Assembly: GCA_963784065.1 (NCBI GenBank)
Contig: CAWAQA010000006.1
Span: forward strand, 124,001-188,000
Direction of reading: 5' to 3'
Origin: CAWAQA01 sp963784065
GTDB taxonomy: Bacteria; Acidobacteriota; Vicinamibacteria; Vicinamibacterales; UBA2999
DNA: 64,000 nt
The translations under genes and the position numbers were made by a program. Of this stretch, positions 35,105 to 49,016 are shown in pieces (within the stretch, counting starts at the first letter, position 1; every line of letters begins with the position of its first letter). The notes under the pieces were generated by a model, which was not told the origin of the DNA, made no database searches, and saw only the letters and a program-made list of their open reading frames with translations.

Positions 35105-37858
35105 CTAGAAGGTCGAACCGACCGCGAATCTGAACACGAACTCCTTCGCCGGCTGGAAGTTGTTGTCGAGCACGCCCTCCCGCTGCAGGTTGTGCGCGAA
35201 GATCAGCCGGAAGGGCACGTTCAGCACGGGCATGAAGAAGCGCACCTCGGCGCCCGTGGACGTGCGGAAGTTCTGCCTCGCGAACTGCTGACCGCGGTCG
35301 ACGACCTGGCCGGCGTCGTAGAACAGGATCAGCCGGACCGGGTTGGCGATCGAGATCAGGTACTCGCCGTTGAACAGGAGGCTCTTGTTGCCGCCGAGCA
35401 CGAGCCCCGTCTCCGGGTCGGACGGTCCGATCGACCGGATGTCGAACCCGCGGACGCTGTACCTCGCCACCCAGGAACAGCTTCTCGAAAATCGGGAGAA
35501 TCTGGGTGCCGCCGACCGGCGAGATGTTCATCGGTCTGCACGCGCACGCCGAACGAGGTCCGCGGCAGGTGCCGGCGATACCAGATGGCCTCGAGCCGCG
35601 GCTTGTAGAACTGCGTGTTGCCGCCGAGCACCGCCAGGTCGATGGACGCCGTCAACCGCTTGCCCGCGTTCGGGAAGATCGGATTGTCGATCGTGTTGTG
35701 GACGAAGCTGGGCGTCACCTTGCTGACCGTCCGGCGTCCGCCCTCGCCGATGAGCAGCGAGTCGAACACGAACGGGTTCCGCCGCACGCGCTCGAGCGCC
35801 TCGGGGCTGATCGTCGACAAGTCGCTCAGCGACACGCTGCCGCAGCCATCGGGGCTGAGGACGCAGTTCGGATCGAGGAACAGCTCGTTGAGGTCGGCCA
35901 TCCGGACCTGCTCGTACGAGTAGTTCACGAACATGCGGCTGAAGTCGGCGACCGGGAAGCCGAACACGAGGTTGCCGCCCGTGGACTTCTGCGTGTAATA
36001 GCCGACGTACTGCAGCGCGCGCTTGTAGATGTCGAACCCGCCCGTGATGTTGCGGTCGAACAGGAACGGCTCCGTGAACGCGAGCTGGTAGTTCTGCGCG
36101 CGGTCGCCGGCCTGCATCGATAACGTCAGGCTCTCGCCGCGGCCGAGGAAGTTGGCGGTCTGGAACGCGAGCTGGCCAAAGAAACCCTCGTACTGCGACA
36201 CGCCGGCGCCGAAGGTCAGCTGGTTGCGGTTCTGCTCCTTGAGCGCCAGCGTCACGTCGACGGCGTTCTCGCGGCCGGGCGTCTTGTCCACCTTCATCGC
36301 CTTCTGGTCCTGCTCGTTGATCTGCTCGAAGTAGCCGAGCTGGTTCAAACGGCGGACGCTGTACTTCAGCGACTCGGTGTTGAAGACGCCGCCCTCGACC
36401 AGCCGCATCTCGCGGCGGATGACGTTGTCGCGGGTGGTCGTATTGCCGGTGAAGACGATTCGGTTGACGAAGAACTGCTTGCCCTCGGTGATCCGCATCG
36501 TCACGTCCACCGTCGGATCCTTGGGAGCGCCGTTGGTGCCGTTGCTGCCGTTGGTCTCCGGCTCGGCCAGGAACTCGGGCACCTTGGCTTCCTGGGCCGC
36601 CGCCTCGTCGCTCGGCTTCAGGTCGGGGAACCCGGTGAAGTCCATGTAGCCGCCGCTGCCGTAGATCTCCTGCGCCTTGCGCAGACCCTCGCGAACTTCC
36701 TTCACGCTGTACCAGTCGCCCGCCCTCAGCTTGAAGAGCGGCCGCAGGCCGTCGCTCTTGACGACCGTGTTCCCCTCGATGTTGAACTCGCCGACGCGGT
36801 AGCGCGGGCCCTCCGTCACGGGGATGCGAAGCTGGATCCAGCGCTCCTTGCCGTCCTCCGAGTCCTCGAGCACGTTCAGCTCGGGCTGGCCGACGCGGGC
36901 GCGAACGTAGCCCTCGTTCTGGTAGTACTCGACGATCTTGTCGGCGTCTTCCTCGAACTTGGCTTCCTGGTACGTGCCGCCGCCGGTGATGAAGCCGAAC
37001 AGGCCTTTCGGCTTGTTCTCCTTCATCTTTTTCTGCAGCGTGCCGTCGCTCTTCGCGGTGTTGCCGACGAATTCGAGGTCGCGAATCTTGATCTTCGGGG
37101 CCCTCGCTGACGTTGAACGTGACGTTCACCAGCTTCGGCCCGCCGGCCACCGGCGTCACCTTGTGCTCGACGATGGCGTTGGTGAACCCCTTCTCCGCCA
37201 TCATCTCGCGCAGCACCGTCTTGATGCGGCGGATCACACCGTCGTCCACGAACGAGTCGAGGCGCAGCTCGAGGCCGCGCTCGCGCAGCTGCTCCTCGAT
37301 CTTCGTGCGATCGATCTGCTTGCTGCCCTCGTAGTTGGTGATCTTGACCCGCTCGCGCTCCTCCATGTGATACGCCACGAGCTTGCCGACGACACCGTTG
37401 GAGAAGGTGTAATCGCTGACCTCGATGCGAAGGTCATCGAGGAAGCTGGTCGCCCAGAGACGCTGGAAGTCGTCGCGGATCGTCTGTTCGGTCTGCTCGT
37501 TGTAGGGCACCCAGATGCTCTGCGACGGCTGACTCGGGCGCAGCTGCATGTAATAGAGGTAGGTCTGCGCCTCGACCGTCGAGACGTTGCCCTGGGCCAT
37601 GAAGCAGGGACCCATGACCCAGACGACCGGCCCGGAATTGGCCGGCGGCAGGTTCGCGGGAGGCGCCACGGGTGTGCCGCAGAAGGTGGCGCCCGTCTCA
37701 GGCGTCGGAGCCGTCTGAGGCGTCACAGCCGCCTGCGGCGCCGGATCGGTCTGCGGCGTCAAAGCCTGCGCGGCGGGTGCCTGGGCAGCCGCCGCCGCAG
37801 GCACAACGATGCCGAGCAGGGCTGCCAGCGCCAGCATGCGGAGAGTCAGCTTACGCAT
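35105..37858 (-). CDS. bamA: Outer-membrane assembly protein BamA (three frame breaks)
   Basis: About 917 residues. Signal peptide 1-24, a Pro/Thr/Gln-rich stretch, then POTRA-type domains (ERERVKITNYEGSKQIDRTK, YRVGEFNIEGNTVVKSDGLR, FFVNRIVFTGNTTTRDNVIR) and a 16-strand Omp85 barrel. The signature loop GFDIRSIGPSDPETG, preceded by YSVR, and C-terminal VFRFAVGSTF ending in Phe are present. An Asn/Gly-rich insert (ETNGSNGTNGAPKD) lies in one POTRA domain. Breaks are near 37096 (extra base after SEGP), 35535 and 35462. As the essential insertase it cannot really be broken, which supports sequence error. Confidence 0.93.
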
Positions 37859-37866
37859 GGATGTGA

Positions 37867-37896
37867 AATCCTGTAGAAACGCCTTAGTTTACAGGA
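37867..37896 (-). promoter_or_regulatory. Leader stem-loop covering the bamA ribosome-binding site
   Basis: An 8-bp inverted repeat (ATCCTGTA / TACAGGAT) with a 14-base loop in the bamA leader. The arm nearest the start codon contains AGGA, the only Shine-Dalgarno-like sequence, so the hairpin would hide it. Regulation is inferred. Confidence 0.4.
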
Positions 37897-37989
37897 TCTT
37901 AGACGAGAAGGGCCAGCGAATGGCTTTCCTGGTCCGAAAGGGCCCGGCCCAGCGAACCGAGTCCCCGACAACCCCGACCACGTTTGGCA

Positions 37990-38013
37990 GGGCGAGTCCT
38001 CGAGGACTCGCCC
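37990..38013. terminator. Perfect 12-bp palindrome just after clpC
   Basis: The arm GGGCGAGTCCTC is followed without a loop by its inverse complement. It lies four bases past the clpC stop on the minus strand. Likely end-of-transcript hairpin or a binding site; no T-run follows. The rest of the 158-base clpC-bamA gap shows only the bamA leader. Confidence 0.45.
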
Positions 38014-38016
38014 CAT

Positions 38017-40452
<2,436 letters not shown>

Positions 40453-40509
40453 CCGGCCTGCCTAAGGGTTAGAGGTTGGTGGCGAAGATCAGTGACCTCT
40501 TGGTCGCCC

Positions 40510-40538
40510 ATTATAAGGCAAAGCTCTGGCGATACCAA
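40510..40538 (-). promoter_or_regulatory. Sigma70-type promoter of clpC
   Basis: On the minus strand TTGGTA (40538-40533), a 17-base spacer and TATAAT (40515-40510). The predicted transcript starts near 40503, giving a leader of about 50 bases. The best promoter match in the window. The remaining 40539-40678 stretch holds no gene. Confidence 0.7.
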
Positions 40539-40678
40539 CGGCTCCCCTCGCTAAACCTCACGTGGCATTAGGGTTTGGCGGATGACTCGGGCAAATGCCT
40601 GCCGCCGCGCCCCACGATTATGACGCCAGACAGACAATAACGGTTCGATCCGTGGCTCCCAGGAGCAGCCGGATGAAC

Positions 40679-41995
40679 CTAGGGCAGTGCAGGGACGTGC
40701 AGCTCGCGACGCCGGCCGCGGAGCCACACGAGAATCGCCGCGCCGAATCCAATCGTCCAGGCCGCATACTCCACGACATATCCAAGAGCAGCGAGCGGAA
40801 TTCCGAAGAGGTCGCCACCAATGAGGGCCGCCGACCGTGCCAGGACGGTCAGGCCGCCGATGACGATGACGCCGAGGGCCACGCTGGCATATTCGCCGCG
40901 CTCGCTCCAGCCAAAGCGTGCGTGCAGCGTCCGGCCGACCTGGTAAGCCACCCCGGTGAACCCGACGAGCAGGACGACGAGGGCGAGGAGAATCCCGAAC
41001 GGCACCAGCACGAGGAGCGGGATCCCGATGATCGAGACGGCCAGCACGAAGACCGTGACGACCAGCAAGGGAAAGAAGAGCAGCTCCGCAAAGAACCCGA
41101 TCAGCCCGGCGCGCACGGGATCGACGGCCGTGCGGTCGGCGATGCGTGCGACGACCCCGGGGCCGAAGGCCACCACGACGAGCGTCAGCAGGAGGACCAG
41201 GACGACCCGCAGCAGCGTCGCGGCGAGGCCGCCGAGACGCCAGACGAACGCGTCGCGGACGACGTCGCCGAAGCCGCCCATGTTCCATCTGGCGCCGCCC
41301 CACCCGATGTTGTGCACGGCGCCCTCGATGCGCGCGGTCGGCGAGCGGTTCAGCGTGCCGCCGATGACGTGCACCTCCCCGTGCACGATCGCCTCGGGCC
41401 CGAGCGTCAGCGAGCCCATGACCACGGTGACTTCGCCGTCAACCTCGCCGTCGATCTCGAGCGGATCCCATGACGACGACGACGTTGTCCTCGACCCGCT
41501 CGTCACGCTCGACGCGCGCGTCGCCGCCAACCCGGACGAGCTCGCCCTGACGGCGGACGCGCCGCGGCACGCTCGTGTCCGGCTGCTCCGGAGCGGCGCC
41601 TGCCGCCGCCGGCGGCGGCGGGACAGGGCTGCCCGCTGCCAGTTGCTGCTGCACCGCGTCCTCGAGGTATGTGATGCGCAGCACGAGGTCGGCATCGGAC
41701 CCGAGGCGTTCGCGCAGCTCGCGCCCGGTGAGCTCCTGGCCGTTGATTGCGACCGCCCCGTCGCGGATCTGGATGATGGCGATACGGGCGTCGGGCTGCC
41801 GTGGAACCAGGCCGATGCCGTTCTGCAGGGCCACGATGTCGTAGCGTTCGAGCAGGCGGCCGCGAAGCTCGGCGACGTCGCCGGCCGGCTGCGCGCGAAG
41901 CGCGGGCACGAGTGTCGCGGCCAGCATTATGGCCAGGGCGACGCGAACCGTTGTCCCGGATCCCCCATCCCGTGTCTCGACCCCCGGCCGCTCAT
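40679..41995 (-). CDS. Membrane protein with bactofilin-like (polymer-forming) segment and four TM helices (frame breaks)
   Basis: About 438 residues. Signal peptide (VALAIMLAATLVPALRAQ), an N-terminal domain with ELTGRELRERLGSDADLVLR, a Pro/Ala linker, then a beta-helix stretch DGEVDGEVTVVMGSLTLGP and AIVHGEVHVIGGTLNRSPTA typical of polymer-forming cytoskeletal proteins, and four hydrophobic helices. Such proteins are found in many Acidobacteria; the role is unknown. Breaks lie near 41465 (inside the bactofilin-like stretch) and near 41955 (in the signal peptide). The start ATG 41995 overlaps the previous stop (ATGA). Confidence 0.65.
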
Positions 41996-42351
41996 GGCTT
42001 TGCCTCCTTGGAGCGCGTCGTGCGCGCCTCGTCCCGGGTCAATCGCTGCAGAACGTAGAGTGCCGCGGCGCCGACCAGTTCGAGGGCGATCACCGACAGC
42101 GCCAGTTGCGTCGTGCTGAGCGCGTCGGCCACGGTTGCGGCAACGCGACCCGCGATCGCCCATCCGTCCGCTCCCTCCTGCAGGGCGAGTACGACCCAGA
42201 TGAACGCGCGGGGCACAAGGACGATGGCCCATACCACGCCGCGCAGCAGGGCGCCACCCAGGTACACCGCCAGCATATACACGAGCGCCAGCCCGGAGAT
42301 GGTGGCGAGCAGGCCCACACCGAGCCGGGCGAAGCGGCCCTTCGTGCGCAC
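41992..42351 (-). CDS. Small membrane protein, unknown function
   Basis: About 119 residues if the GTG at 42351 is the start (VRTKGRFARLGVGLLATISG). Two or three hydrophobic helices (ALVYMLAVYLGGALLRGVVW and ALSVIALELVGAAALYVLQ). The open frame continues upstream but there it is made of the GGGCAGC repeat, so it is unlikely to be coding. Coupled to the bactofilin-like gene by ATGA, so the two probably act together in the membrane. Confidence 0.45.
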   Translation of the reverse strand: MRTKGRFARLGVGLLATISGLALVYMLAVYLGGALLRGVVWAIVLVPRAFIWVVLALQEGADGWAIAGRVAATVADALSTTQLALSVIALELVGAAALYVLQRLTRDEARTTRSKEAKP

Positions 42352-42395
42352 AGACAGTTGGTATGACGGAATCGGCGCCTTCGATGTTCGGAGTA

Positions 42396-42569
42396 GGGGG
42401 CAGCGGGCAGCGGGCAGGGGGCAGCGGCAGCGGGCAGCGGGCAGCGGCCCCTGCGGCGACTGATTGGCGTGAAATCGCACGACACTCACCCCGTTAGCTT
42501 GAGCATGGCTCACTGCCGGCTGCCCGCTGTCCGCTGTCCGCTGCCGGCTGCCTACTGCCTGCCAGTCCG
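42396..42569. repeat. Periodic inverted repeat, GGGCAGC (7-base) unit
   Basis: Left arm 42396-42448 has seven GGGCAGC-like units; right arm 42511-42569 has GGCTGCC, GCTGTCC (twice), GGCTGCC, TACTGCC. The spacer of about 60 bases is AT-richer. It lies between a minus-strand and a plus-strand gene. Confidence 0.85.
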
Positions 42570-42570
42570 C

Positions 42571-42576
42571 TATACT
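42571..42576 (+). promoter_or_regulatory. Candidate -10 box giving a near-leaderless transcript
   Basis: TATACT, two bases after the repeat and eight bases before the GTG start at 42584. The predicted start of transcription coincides with the start codon. No clear -35; the repeat arm would occupy that place. Confidence 0.35.
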
Positions 42577-42583
42577 GCCGCCC

Positions 42584-43475
42584 GTGCAGCACACTGTTGG
42601 ATTCATCGGGCTCGGCCTCATGGGCCGGCCCATGGCAAAAAATCTCCTCAAAGCCGGTCATTCCCTCGTCGTGCACAGCCGCAGCCGTCCGCCGGTGGAC
42701 GATGTGGTCGCGTCTGGCGCGCGCGCGGCGTCTTCACCGGCGGAGGTCGCCCGCCAGGCGACCATCATCATCACGATGCTGCCGGACGGCCCTGACGTCG
42801 AGCAGGTGCTCGAGGGCCCGGACGGCGTGTTCAGCGCGATGCAGCGCGGCACCATCCTGATCGACACGAGCAGCATCGCCCCCGCCGTCGCGACAGCGCC
42901 TCGCCGCAAAGGCGGCGTCGCTGGGGGCCACGATGCTCGATGCCCCGGTCAGCGGCGGCGAGATCGGCGCGGTCAGCGGGACGCTGTCGATCATGGTCGG
43001 CGGCGACGCCAAGGCCTTTGACGAGGTCAAGCCGATCCTCGACGCGATGGGAAACCCCGAGCGCGTCATCCGCATCGGCGAGGCGGGCGCCGGACAGCTG
43101 TGCAAGGTGTGCAACCAGATGGTGATCGGCGGCGCCCTCGCCGTCGTCAGCGAGGCCTTCACGCTGGCGCGCAAGGCGGGCATCGATCCCGCCAAAGTGC
43201 GCGAGGCGCTGCTCGGCGGCTTCGCCGCGAGCCGCGTCCTCGAGGTGCACGGAGAGCGGATCCTGAAGGGCAACTACAAGCCAGGCTTCCGTGCGGCCCT
43301 TTACGCCAAGGATTACCGCAACGCGGCCGCCGCGCTCTCCGACTACAATTCGCCCGCGCCGGTGAGCGTCGTGATCCAGCAACTGGTCAACTCGATGGTG
43401 GCCAAGGGCCAGGGCGAGGAGGACTACTCCGCTCTGGCAACGGTGCTCTTCGATCTGGCCGGACTGCACGATTAG
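42584..43475 (+). CDS. NAD(P)-dependent 3-hydroxyisobutyrate / tartronate-semialdehyde reductase family dehydrogenase (frame broken near 42898)
   Basis: About 296 residues. Cofactor motif VGFIGLGLMGRPMAKNLLKA, substrate loop DAPVSGGEIGAVSGTLSIMV, and the catalytic Lys region GAGQLCKVCNQMVIGG followed by FRAALYAKDYRNA: the beta-hydroxyacid dehydrogenase family. The exact substrate cannot be told. One extra base near 42898 changes QRLAAKAASLGAT into a false reading. It is the only plus-strand gene in the first 52.9 kb and is flanked on both sides by GGGCAGC-type repeats. GTG start; no Shine-Dalgarno. Confidence 0.88.
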
Positions 43476-43613
43476 CGGGCAGCAGGCAGTGGGCAGTGCA
43501 CGTGACGGCGCGCTGACGGGTGTGGTGAAGCGCGGCTCGCTTTTCACCCGGATGAGTGCCCCATCGCACTGCCGACTGCCCGCTGCTCGACTGCCGGCTG
43601 CCTAGCTGCCAGC
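43476..43613. repeat. Periodic inverted repeat, GGGCAGY (7-base) unit
   Basis: Left arm 43476-43498 (CGGGCAGCAGGCAGTGGGC), right arm 43567-43612 (CACTGCC, GACTGCC, CGCTGCTCGACTGCC, GGCTGCC). It lies between two convergent stop codons, so it may act as a bidirectional terminator. Confidence 0.8.
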
Positions 43614-44051
43614 TCACTCTGCCGCAATCCCCATCTCTTCGTTGAGGAATCCCACCAGGTATTTCCACGCCAGGTAATACACGGTCATCCCGATGGGAAT
43701 GACCGTGACGGCCAGCGACCATGGAATCGTGAACACGGCGAGGGCGCGTCCGAGGAGCACGCCCGACGGCACGAGCAGGATCGGCAGCAGCGCACCGTGC
43801 AGCGCCAGCGGTATCCGCATGCGCCGGCGGAGCGCCATGTGCAACATGTTCCACGCGCCCCACAGGTTTGGCACCACCGCCAGCGGGAAGACGATGGCAC
43901 GTTCGAAGGGACGGTTCACCAGCGGCGCGATGAAATCGGAGGGCGCGGCAAGGAACCGGAAATACGTGTAGATCGTGAACGCCACCAGCAGGAACATCGT
44001 CGGGACGACGATGCCCGCCATATACGCGCGAAGGTACGGATGCGGTTGCAT
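43614..44051 (-). CDS. Four-helix membrane protein, unknown function
   Basis: 145 residues with four hydrophobic helices (AGIVVPTMFLLVAFTIYTYF, IVFPLAVVPNLWGAWNMLHM, ALLPILLVPSGVLLGRALAV, ITVYYLAWKYL-like end). ATG 44051 has GGAGGTCACC before it, a strong ribosome site, so the longer frame to 44156 is rejected. It follows the sigma factor and its small partner by 11 bases and is probably in the same operon. No family recognised. Confidence 0.6.
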   Translation of the reverse strand: MQPHPYLRAYMAGIVVPTMFLLVAFTIYTYFRFLAAPSDFIAPLVNRPFERAIVFPLAVVPNLWGAWNMLHMALRRRMRIPLALHGALLPILLVPSGVLLGRALAVFTIPWSLAVTVIPIGMTVYYLAWKYLVGFLNEEMGIAAE

Positions 44052-44062
44052 GGTGACCTCCG

Positions 44063-44275
44063 TCAGAAATGGAAGGCGAGAAGGTAAAGGCCTTCGGGAA
44101 ACACGAGCAGCACGAGGGCCACGATTGCCGCGAGGCCGGCGTCGCCCCACGACCACCCGGGCGGCGCGTCGATGCGGTTGACGACGCGGGGCCAGAGATC
44201 GCGGGCCGGATCACCTGGAATGCTCGGCGGCAACGCGGCGCGAAGGAAGTCATCGAACGGGTCGGGATCGATCAT
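44063..44275 (-). CDS. Small single-TM protein, possible anti-sigma factor
   Basis: 70 residues: a soluble N-terminus (DPDPFDDFLRAALPPSIPGD) and one C-terminal transmembrane helix (AGLAAIVALVLLVFPEGLYL). The start overlaps the sigma gene stop by four bases. Position and topology fit a minimal membrane anti-sigma factor, but there is no zinc-finger HxxxCxxC motif. Could instead be a small regulator or assembly partner. Confidence 0.5.
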   Translation of the reverse strand: MIDPDPFDDFLRAALPPSIPGDPARDLWPRVVNRIDAPPGWSWGDAGLAAIVALVLLVFPEGLYLLAFHF

Positions 44276-44805
44276 GGTTGAATCCCCATCCGGGCCAGTT
44301 CCTGCCTCAACGCGCGGGTGGCGCGAAACACCCGCGACTTCACCGTTCCAATCGGAACGTCGAGCGCGTCGGCAATCTCCGCGTACGGCCGTTCCTCGAT
44401 GAGCGCCAGCGTGGCGACGACCTGCAGCCGCGGCGGCAGCCGCCGCAGCGCCAGGGCAACCGCCTCGGCGACGCCGCGATCGGGAACGGGGGCTGCCCTG
44501 ATGCCGGTGTCCCCGGCGGTCGCGACGGCGTGCCGCCGCGCGGACCGCAGCTGATCGCGCGCCGCATTGGTCGCAATGCGGCGAATCCAGGCACCGAAGC
44601 TGCGGGACGGATCGAACTGCGCCCGTCCCCGGAACGCCCGCCAGAACGCCTCGACCACCACGTCGTCGGCCGCGCTCGCGTCACGGACAATCCTGAGGCT
44701 CCAGCGGTGGACCTCGGCATGGAACCGGGTGAAGAGAACCTCGAACGCCTCCCGGTCGCCCTGCACGAACCGAACGAGAAGGGCGCCGTCAGGGTCGTCC
44801 GCCAT
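44272..44805 (-). CDS. ECF-type RNA polymerase sigma factor
   Basis: 177 residues. Region 2: FEVLFTRFHAEVHRWSLRIV and AADDVVVEAFWRAFRG, then IATNAARDQLRSARR. Region 4: LALRRLPPRLQVVATLALIE and a helix-turn-helix EIADALDVPIGTVKSRVFRA. Extra-cytoplasmic function sigma factor that would direct polymerase to a stress or envelope regulon. It heads a three-gene minus-strand group with a small membrane protein and a four-helix membrane protein. Confidence 0.9.
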   Translation of the reverse strand: MADDPDGALLVRFVQGDREAFEVLFTRFHAEVHRWSLRIVRDASAADDVVVEAFWRAFRGRAQFDPSRSFGAWIRRIATNAARDQLRSARRHAVATAGDTGIRAAPVPDRGVAEAVALALRRLPPRLQVVATLALIEERPYAEIADALDVPIGTVKSRVFRATRALRQELARMGIQP

Positions 44806-44876
44806 CGACGTCTATATGCCTTACTCGGACGATTCCGAAAAGGTTCCGTCCACTGACGATGCCTCGTGTGACGTGG

Positions 44877-44897
44877 GGGCCGGCTCTCAGCCGGCCC
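44877..44897. repeat. REP-like palindrome, AGCCGGCCC arm
   Basis: A perfect 9-bp stem, loop CTC, same arms as 23859-23878. GGCCCGCGGGCC, a second palindrome, follows at once. Confidence 0.6.
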
Positions 44898-44924
44898 GCG
44901 GGCCGGGCGCCCGAAGCCCGGATG

Positions 44925-44960
44925 GGGAGTCCGACAGTCGGGAGTCGGGCGTTGGGAACT
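44925..44960. repeat. Periodic repeat arm, GGGAGTY (7-base) unit
   Basis: GGGGAGTCC, GACAGTC, GGGAGTC, GGGCGTT, GGGAACT in 7-base phase, ending three bases before the lolD stop. The complementary CAACTCC units lie on the far side of lolD at 45643-45679. Confidence 0.65.
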
Positions 44961-44962
44961 GA

Positions 44963-45637
<675 letters not shown>

Positions 45638-45642
45638 CAGGA

Positions 45643-45720
45643 CAACTCCCAACTCCCAACTCCACAACTCCCAACTGGTTGGGCGCTGGAAGCCGGCACA
45701 CGGATCGAGCTGGGAGTGGG
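45643..45720. repeat. Periodic inverted repeat, CAACTCC (7-base) unit
   Basis: CAACTCC in tandem four to five times (45643-45679), then GAGCTGGGAGTGGG at 45707-45720. Fills the lolC/E-lolD gap and ends two bases before the permease stop. Confidence 0.8.
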
Positions 45721-45722
45721 CC

Positions 45723-46946
45723 TCATTCGAACCTGAGAGCCTGGACGGGGTCGAGCCGGGATGCCTGGCGTGACGGATAGATCGTCGCGAGGAACGAAAT
45801 CAGCACCGCAGACACGATGACGACGGCAAGGTCGAGCGGCTCGACGACAAACGGAATGTAGGAGACGTTGTAGACGTCCATCGGGATCTGGATGAGGCGA
45901 TAGGTGTCGAGCACCCAGCAGAGCGCGAGCCCGAGCACGGCTCCGAGCGTCGTCCCGGTCACGCCGATGATCAGCCCCTGCAGCATGAAGATGCGCATGA
46001 TCCGCGGCGAGGAGGTCCCCATGGTCTTGAGGATGGCGATGTCGCGGCTCTTCTCCATCACCAGCAGGATGAGGGACGCGATGATGTTGAGCGCGGCGAC
46101 GGACACGATCAGCCCGATGGCAATCGACATCGCCATCTTCTCCAGCCAGAGGGCGGAGAAGAGCTGCGCGTTCATGTCGGTCCAGTCCTGCGCCACGTAG
46201 CCGGCGCCGAGCAGCTGCGGGATCCGCTCGGCGACCTGCGGCGCCGCGTAGATGTCGTCGACCTTGGCCTGGATCAGATCGACGCTGTCCTTGCCCATCA
46301 GGCGTTGTGCGAACTCCAGCGAGACGTAACCCCAGGCGGAATCGAACTCGTAGAGGCCGAGGCTGTAGATCCCGGCCACCTGCGCGCGGCGGACGCGCGG
46401 GATCATGCCCATCGGCGAGAGCGTCCCTTGCGGCGTCGTCAGCGTGACCGGGTCGCCGACGCGGACGCGCAGCAGCGTCGCGAGCTCGCGGCCGACGAGC
46501 ACGCCGGGCTGCTCCTCCTCGGTGCGCGGCACGACACGCTCGACGCTGCCCTGCATCATGGTGCGCTGGATGTCGGTGACCTCGGGCTCGAGCTTCGGAT
46601 CGATCCCCTTGAACGTGATGAACGCATCACCGCTTTCCGTGCTGATCAGCGCCTTGCCGAGAATGGCGGGCGCCGCGCCGGTGACACCGGGAACCTTCAG
46701 CAGCTTCGCGACCTCGGCGTGGTAGTCGTCGATACCGCCCGTTTTCCAGACGTAGAGGTGCGCCGTCGATCCGAGAATGCGATCGCGCAGCTCGCCCTGG
46801 AGGCCGGTCATCAGCGCGGACGCAATGATCAGCGCCATGACGCCCACCGCGACGCCGAGCGTCGAGATGAGCGAGATCAGCGAGATGAACGCCTGCTTGC
46901 GGCGCGCGAGCAGGTAGCGGAGGGCAATGAACAGTTCGAAGCGCAT
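45723..46946 (-). CDS. Lipoprotein-releasing system permease LolC/LolE-like
   Basis: 407 residues. MacB/FtsX-type architecture: one N-terminal TM helix (ISLISTLGVAVGVMALIIAS), a periplasmic domain of about 230 residues, then three TM helices with SILLVMEKSRDIAILKTMGT and ATIYPSRQASRLDPVQALRFE, the conserved FtsX-family end. It begins MRFELFIALRYLLARRKQAF. With LolD it extracts lipoproteins. Only one permease gene is present, as in organisms with a single LolF-like subunit. Confidence 0.9.
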   Translation of the reverse strand: MRFELFIALRYLLARRKQAFISLISLISTLGVAVGVMALIIASALMTGLQGELRDRILGSTAHLYVWKTGGIDDYHAEVAKLLKVPGVTGAAPAILGKALISTESGDAFITFKGIDPKLEPEVTDIQRTMMQGSVERVVPRTEEEQPGVLVGRELATLLRVRVGDPVTLTTPQGTLSPMGMIPRVRRAQVAGIYSLGLYEFDSAWGYVSLEFAQRLMGKDSVDLIQAKVDDIYAAPQVAERIPQLLGAGYVAQDWTDMNAQLFSALWLEKMAMSIAIGLIVSVAALNIIASLILLVMEKSRDIAILKTMGTSSPRIMRIFMLQGLIIGVTGTTLGAVLGLALCWVLDTYRLIQIPMDVYNVSYIPFVVEPLDLAVVIVSAVLISFLATIYPSRQASRLDPVQALRFE

Positions 46947-46962
46947 ATGTCACATGTTAGCC

Positions 46963-47084
46963 GGGCTGGCAGCAGGCGGCGGGCAGTGGATCGTGCGGGA
47001 CACAACGGGGCGAATAGCGCAACGTTTATCACCTCGGCGCGTCGCGGACTGTCCACTTCCGGCTGCCGGCTGCCCGCTGCCGGC
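46963..47084. repeat. Periodic inverted repeat, GGCAGC-type unit
   Basis: Left arm 46963-46989 (GGGCTGGCAGCAGGCGGCGG), right arm 47046-47084 (CGGCTGCCGGCTGCCCGCTG). Between lysS and the lolC/E gene. Confidence 0.75.
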
Positions 47085-48576
<1,492 letters not shown>

Positions 48577-48582
48577 ACGTTG

Positions 48583-49016
48583 TCATTCGCGTTCGAGCTT
48601 CCGCCGGATCGCGTCGAGGATGCCGTTGATGAACCGCACCGAGTCGTCATTGCTGAAGGTGCGCGCCAGCTCCAGCGCCTCGTTGATGACGACCTTGGCC
48701 GGCGTCTCCGCTTCGTGGAGGAACTCGTAGACGGCGAGACGAAGGATCAGGCGATCCATCACGTTCATCCGCTCGATGCGCCAGTGCTCGGCGGCCTCGG
48801 CAATGATCGGGTCGATCTCGGCGACGTGGCCGGCGACACCATCGGCAAGCGCGGTCGCGAAGGCGCGGTGATCCTCCGACAGCGTTTCGCTCGGACGCCG
48901 GGCCCGTCCCAGAATGTCTGCCGCACTTCGTACATGGACGCCTTGCCGACCTCCCACTGGTAGAGCATCTGCGCCGCGGCCTCCCGCGCGCGATGGCGTG
49001 ACTCCCTTGGCGTCAC
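48583..49016 (-). CDS. nusB: Transcription antitermination factor NusB (frame broken near 48895)
   Basis: About 144 residues. Opens RHRAREAAAQMLYQWEVGKA after a GTG start at 49016 that overlaps the ribH stop (GTGA). After the break: EIDPIIAEAAEHWRIERMNV, then DRLILRLAVYEFLHEAETPA and VVINEALELARTFSNDDSV, canonical NusB. It takes part in rRNA antitermination with NusE. The ribH-nusB order is standard. Confidence 0.93.

Noticed and set aside
42396..42569. CRISPR or coding repeat protein
   Set aside because: Units are 7 bases without spacers, and the open frames across it give low-complexity Arg/Pro/Ala peptides with no start.
42584..43475. Mobile element with transposase
   Set aside because: The flanking repeats look like ends, but no transposase or integrase gene and no target-site duplication were seen.
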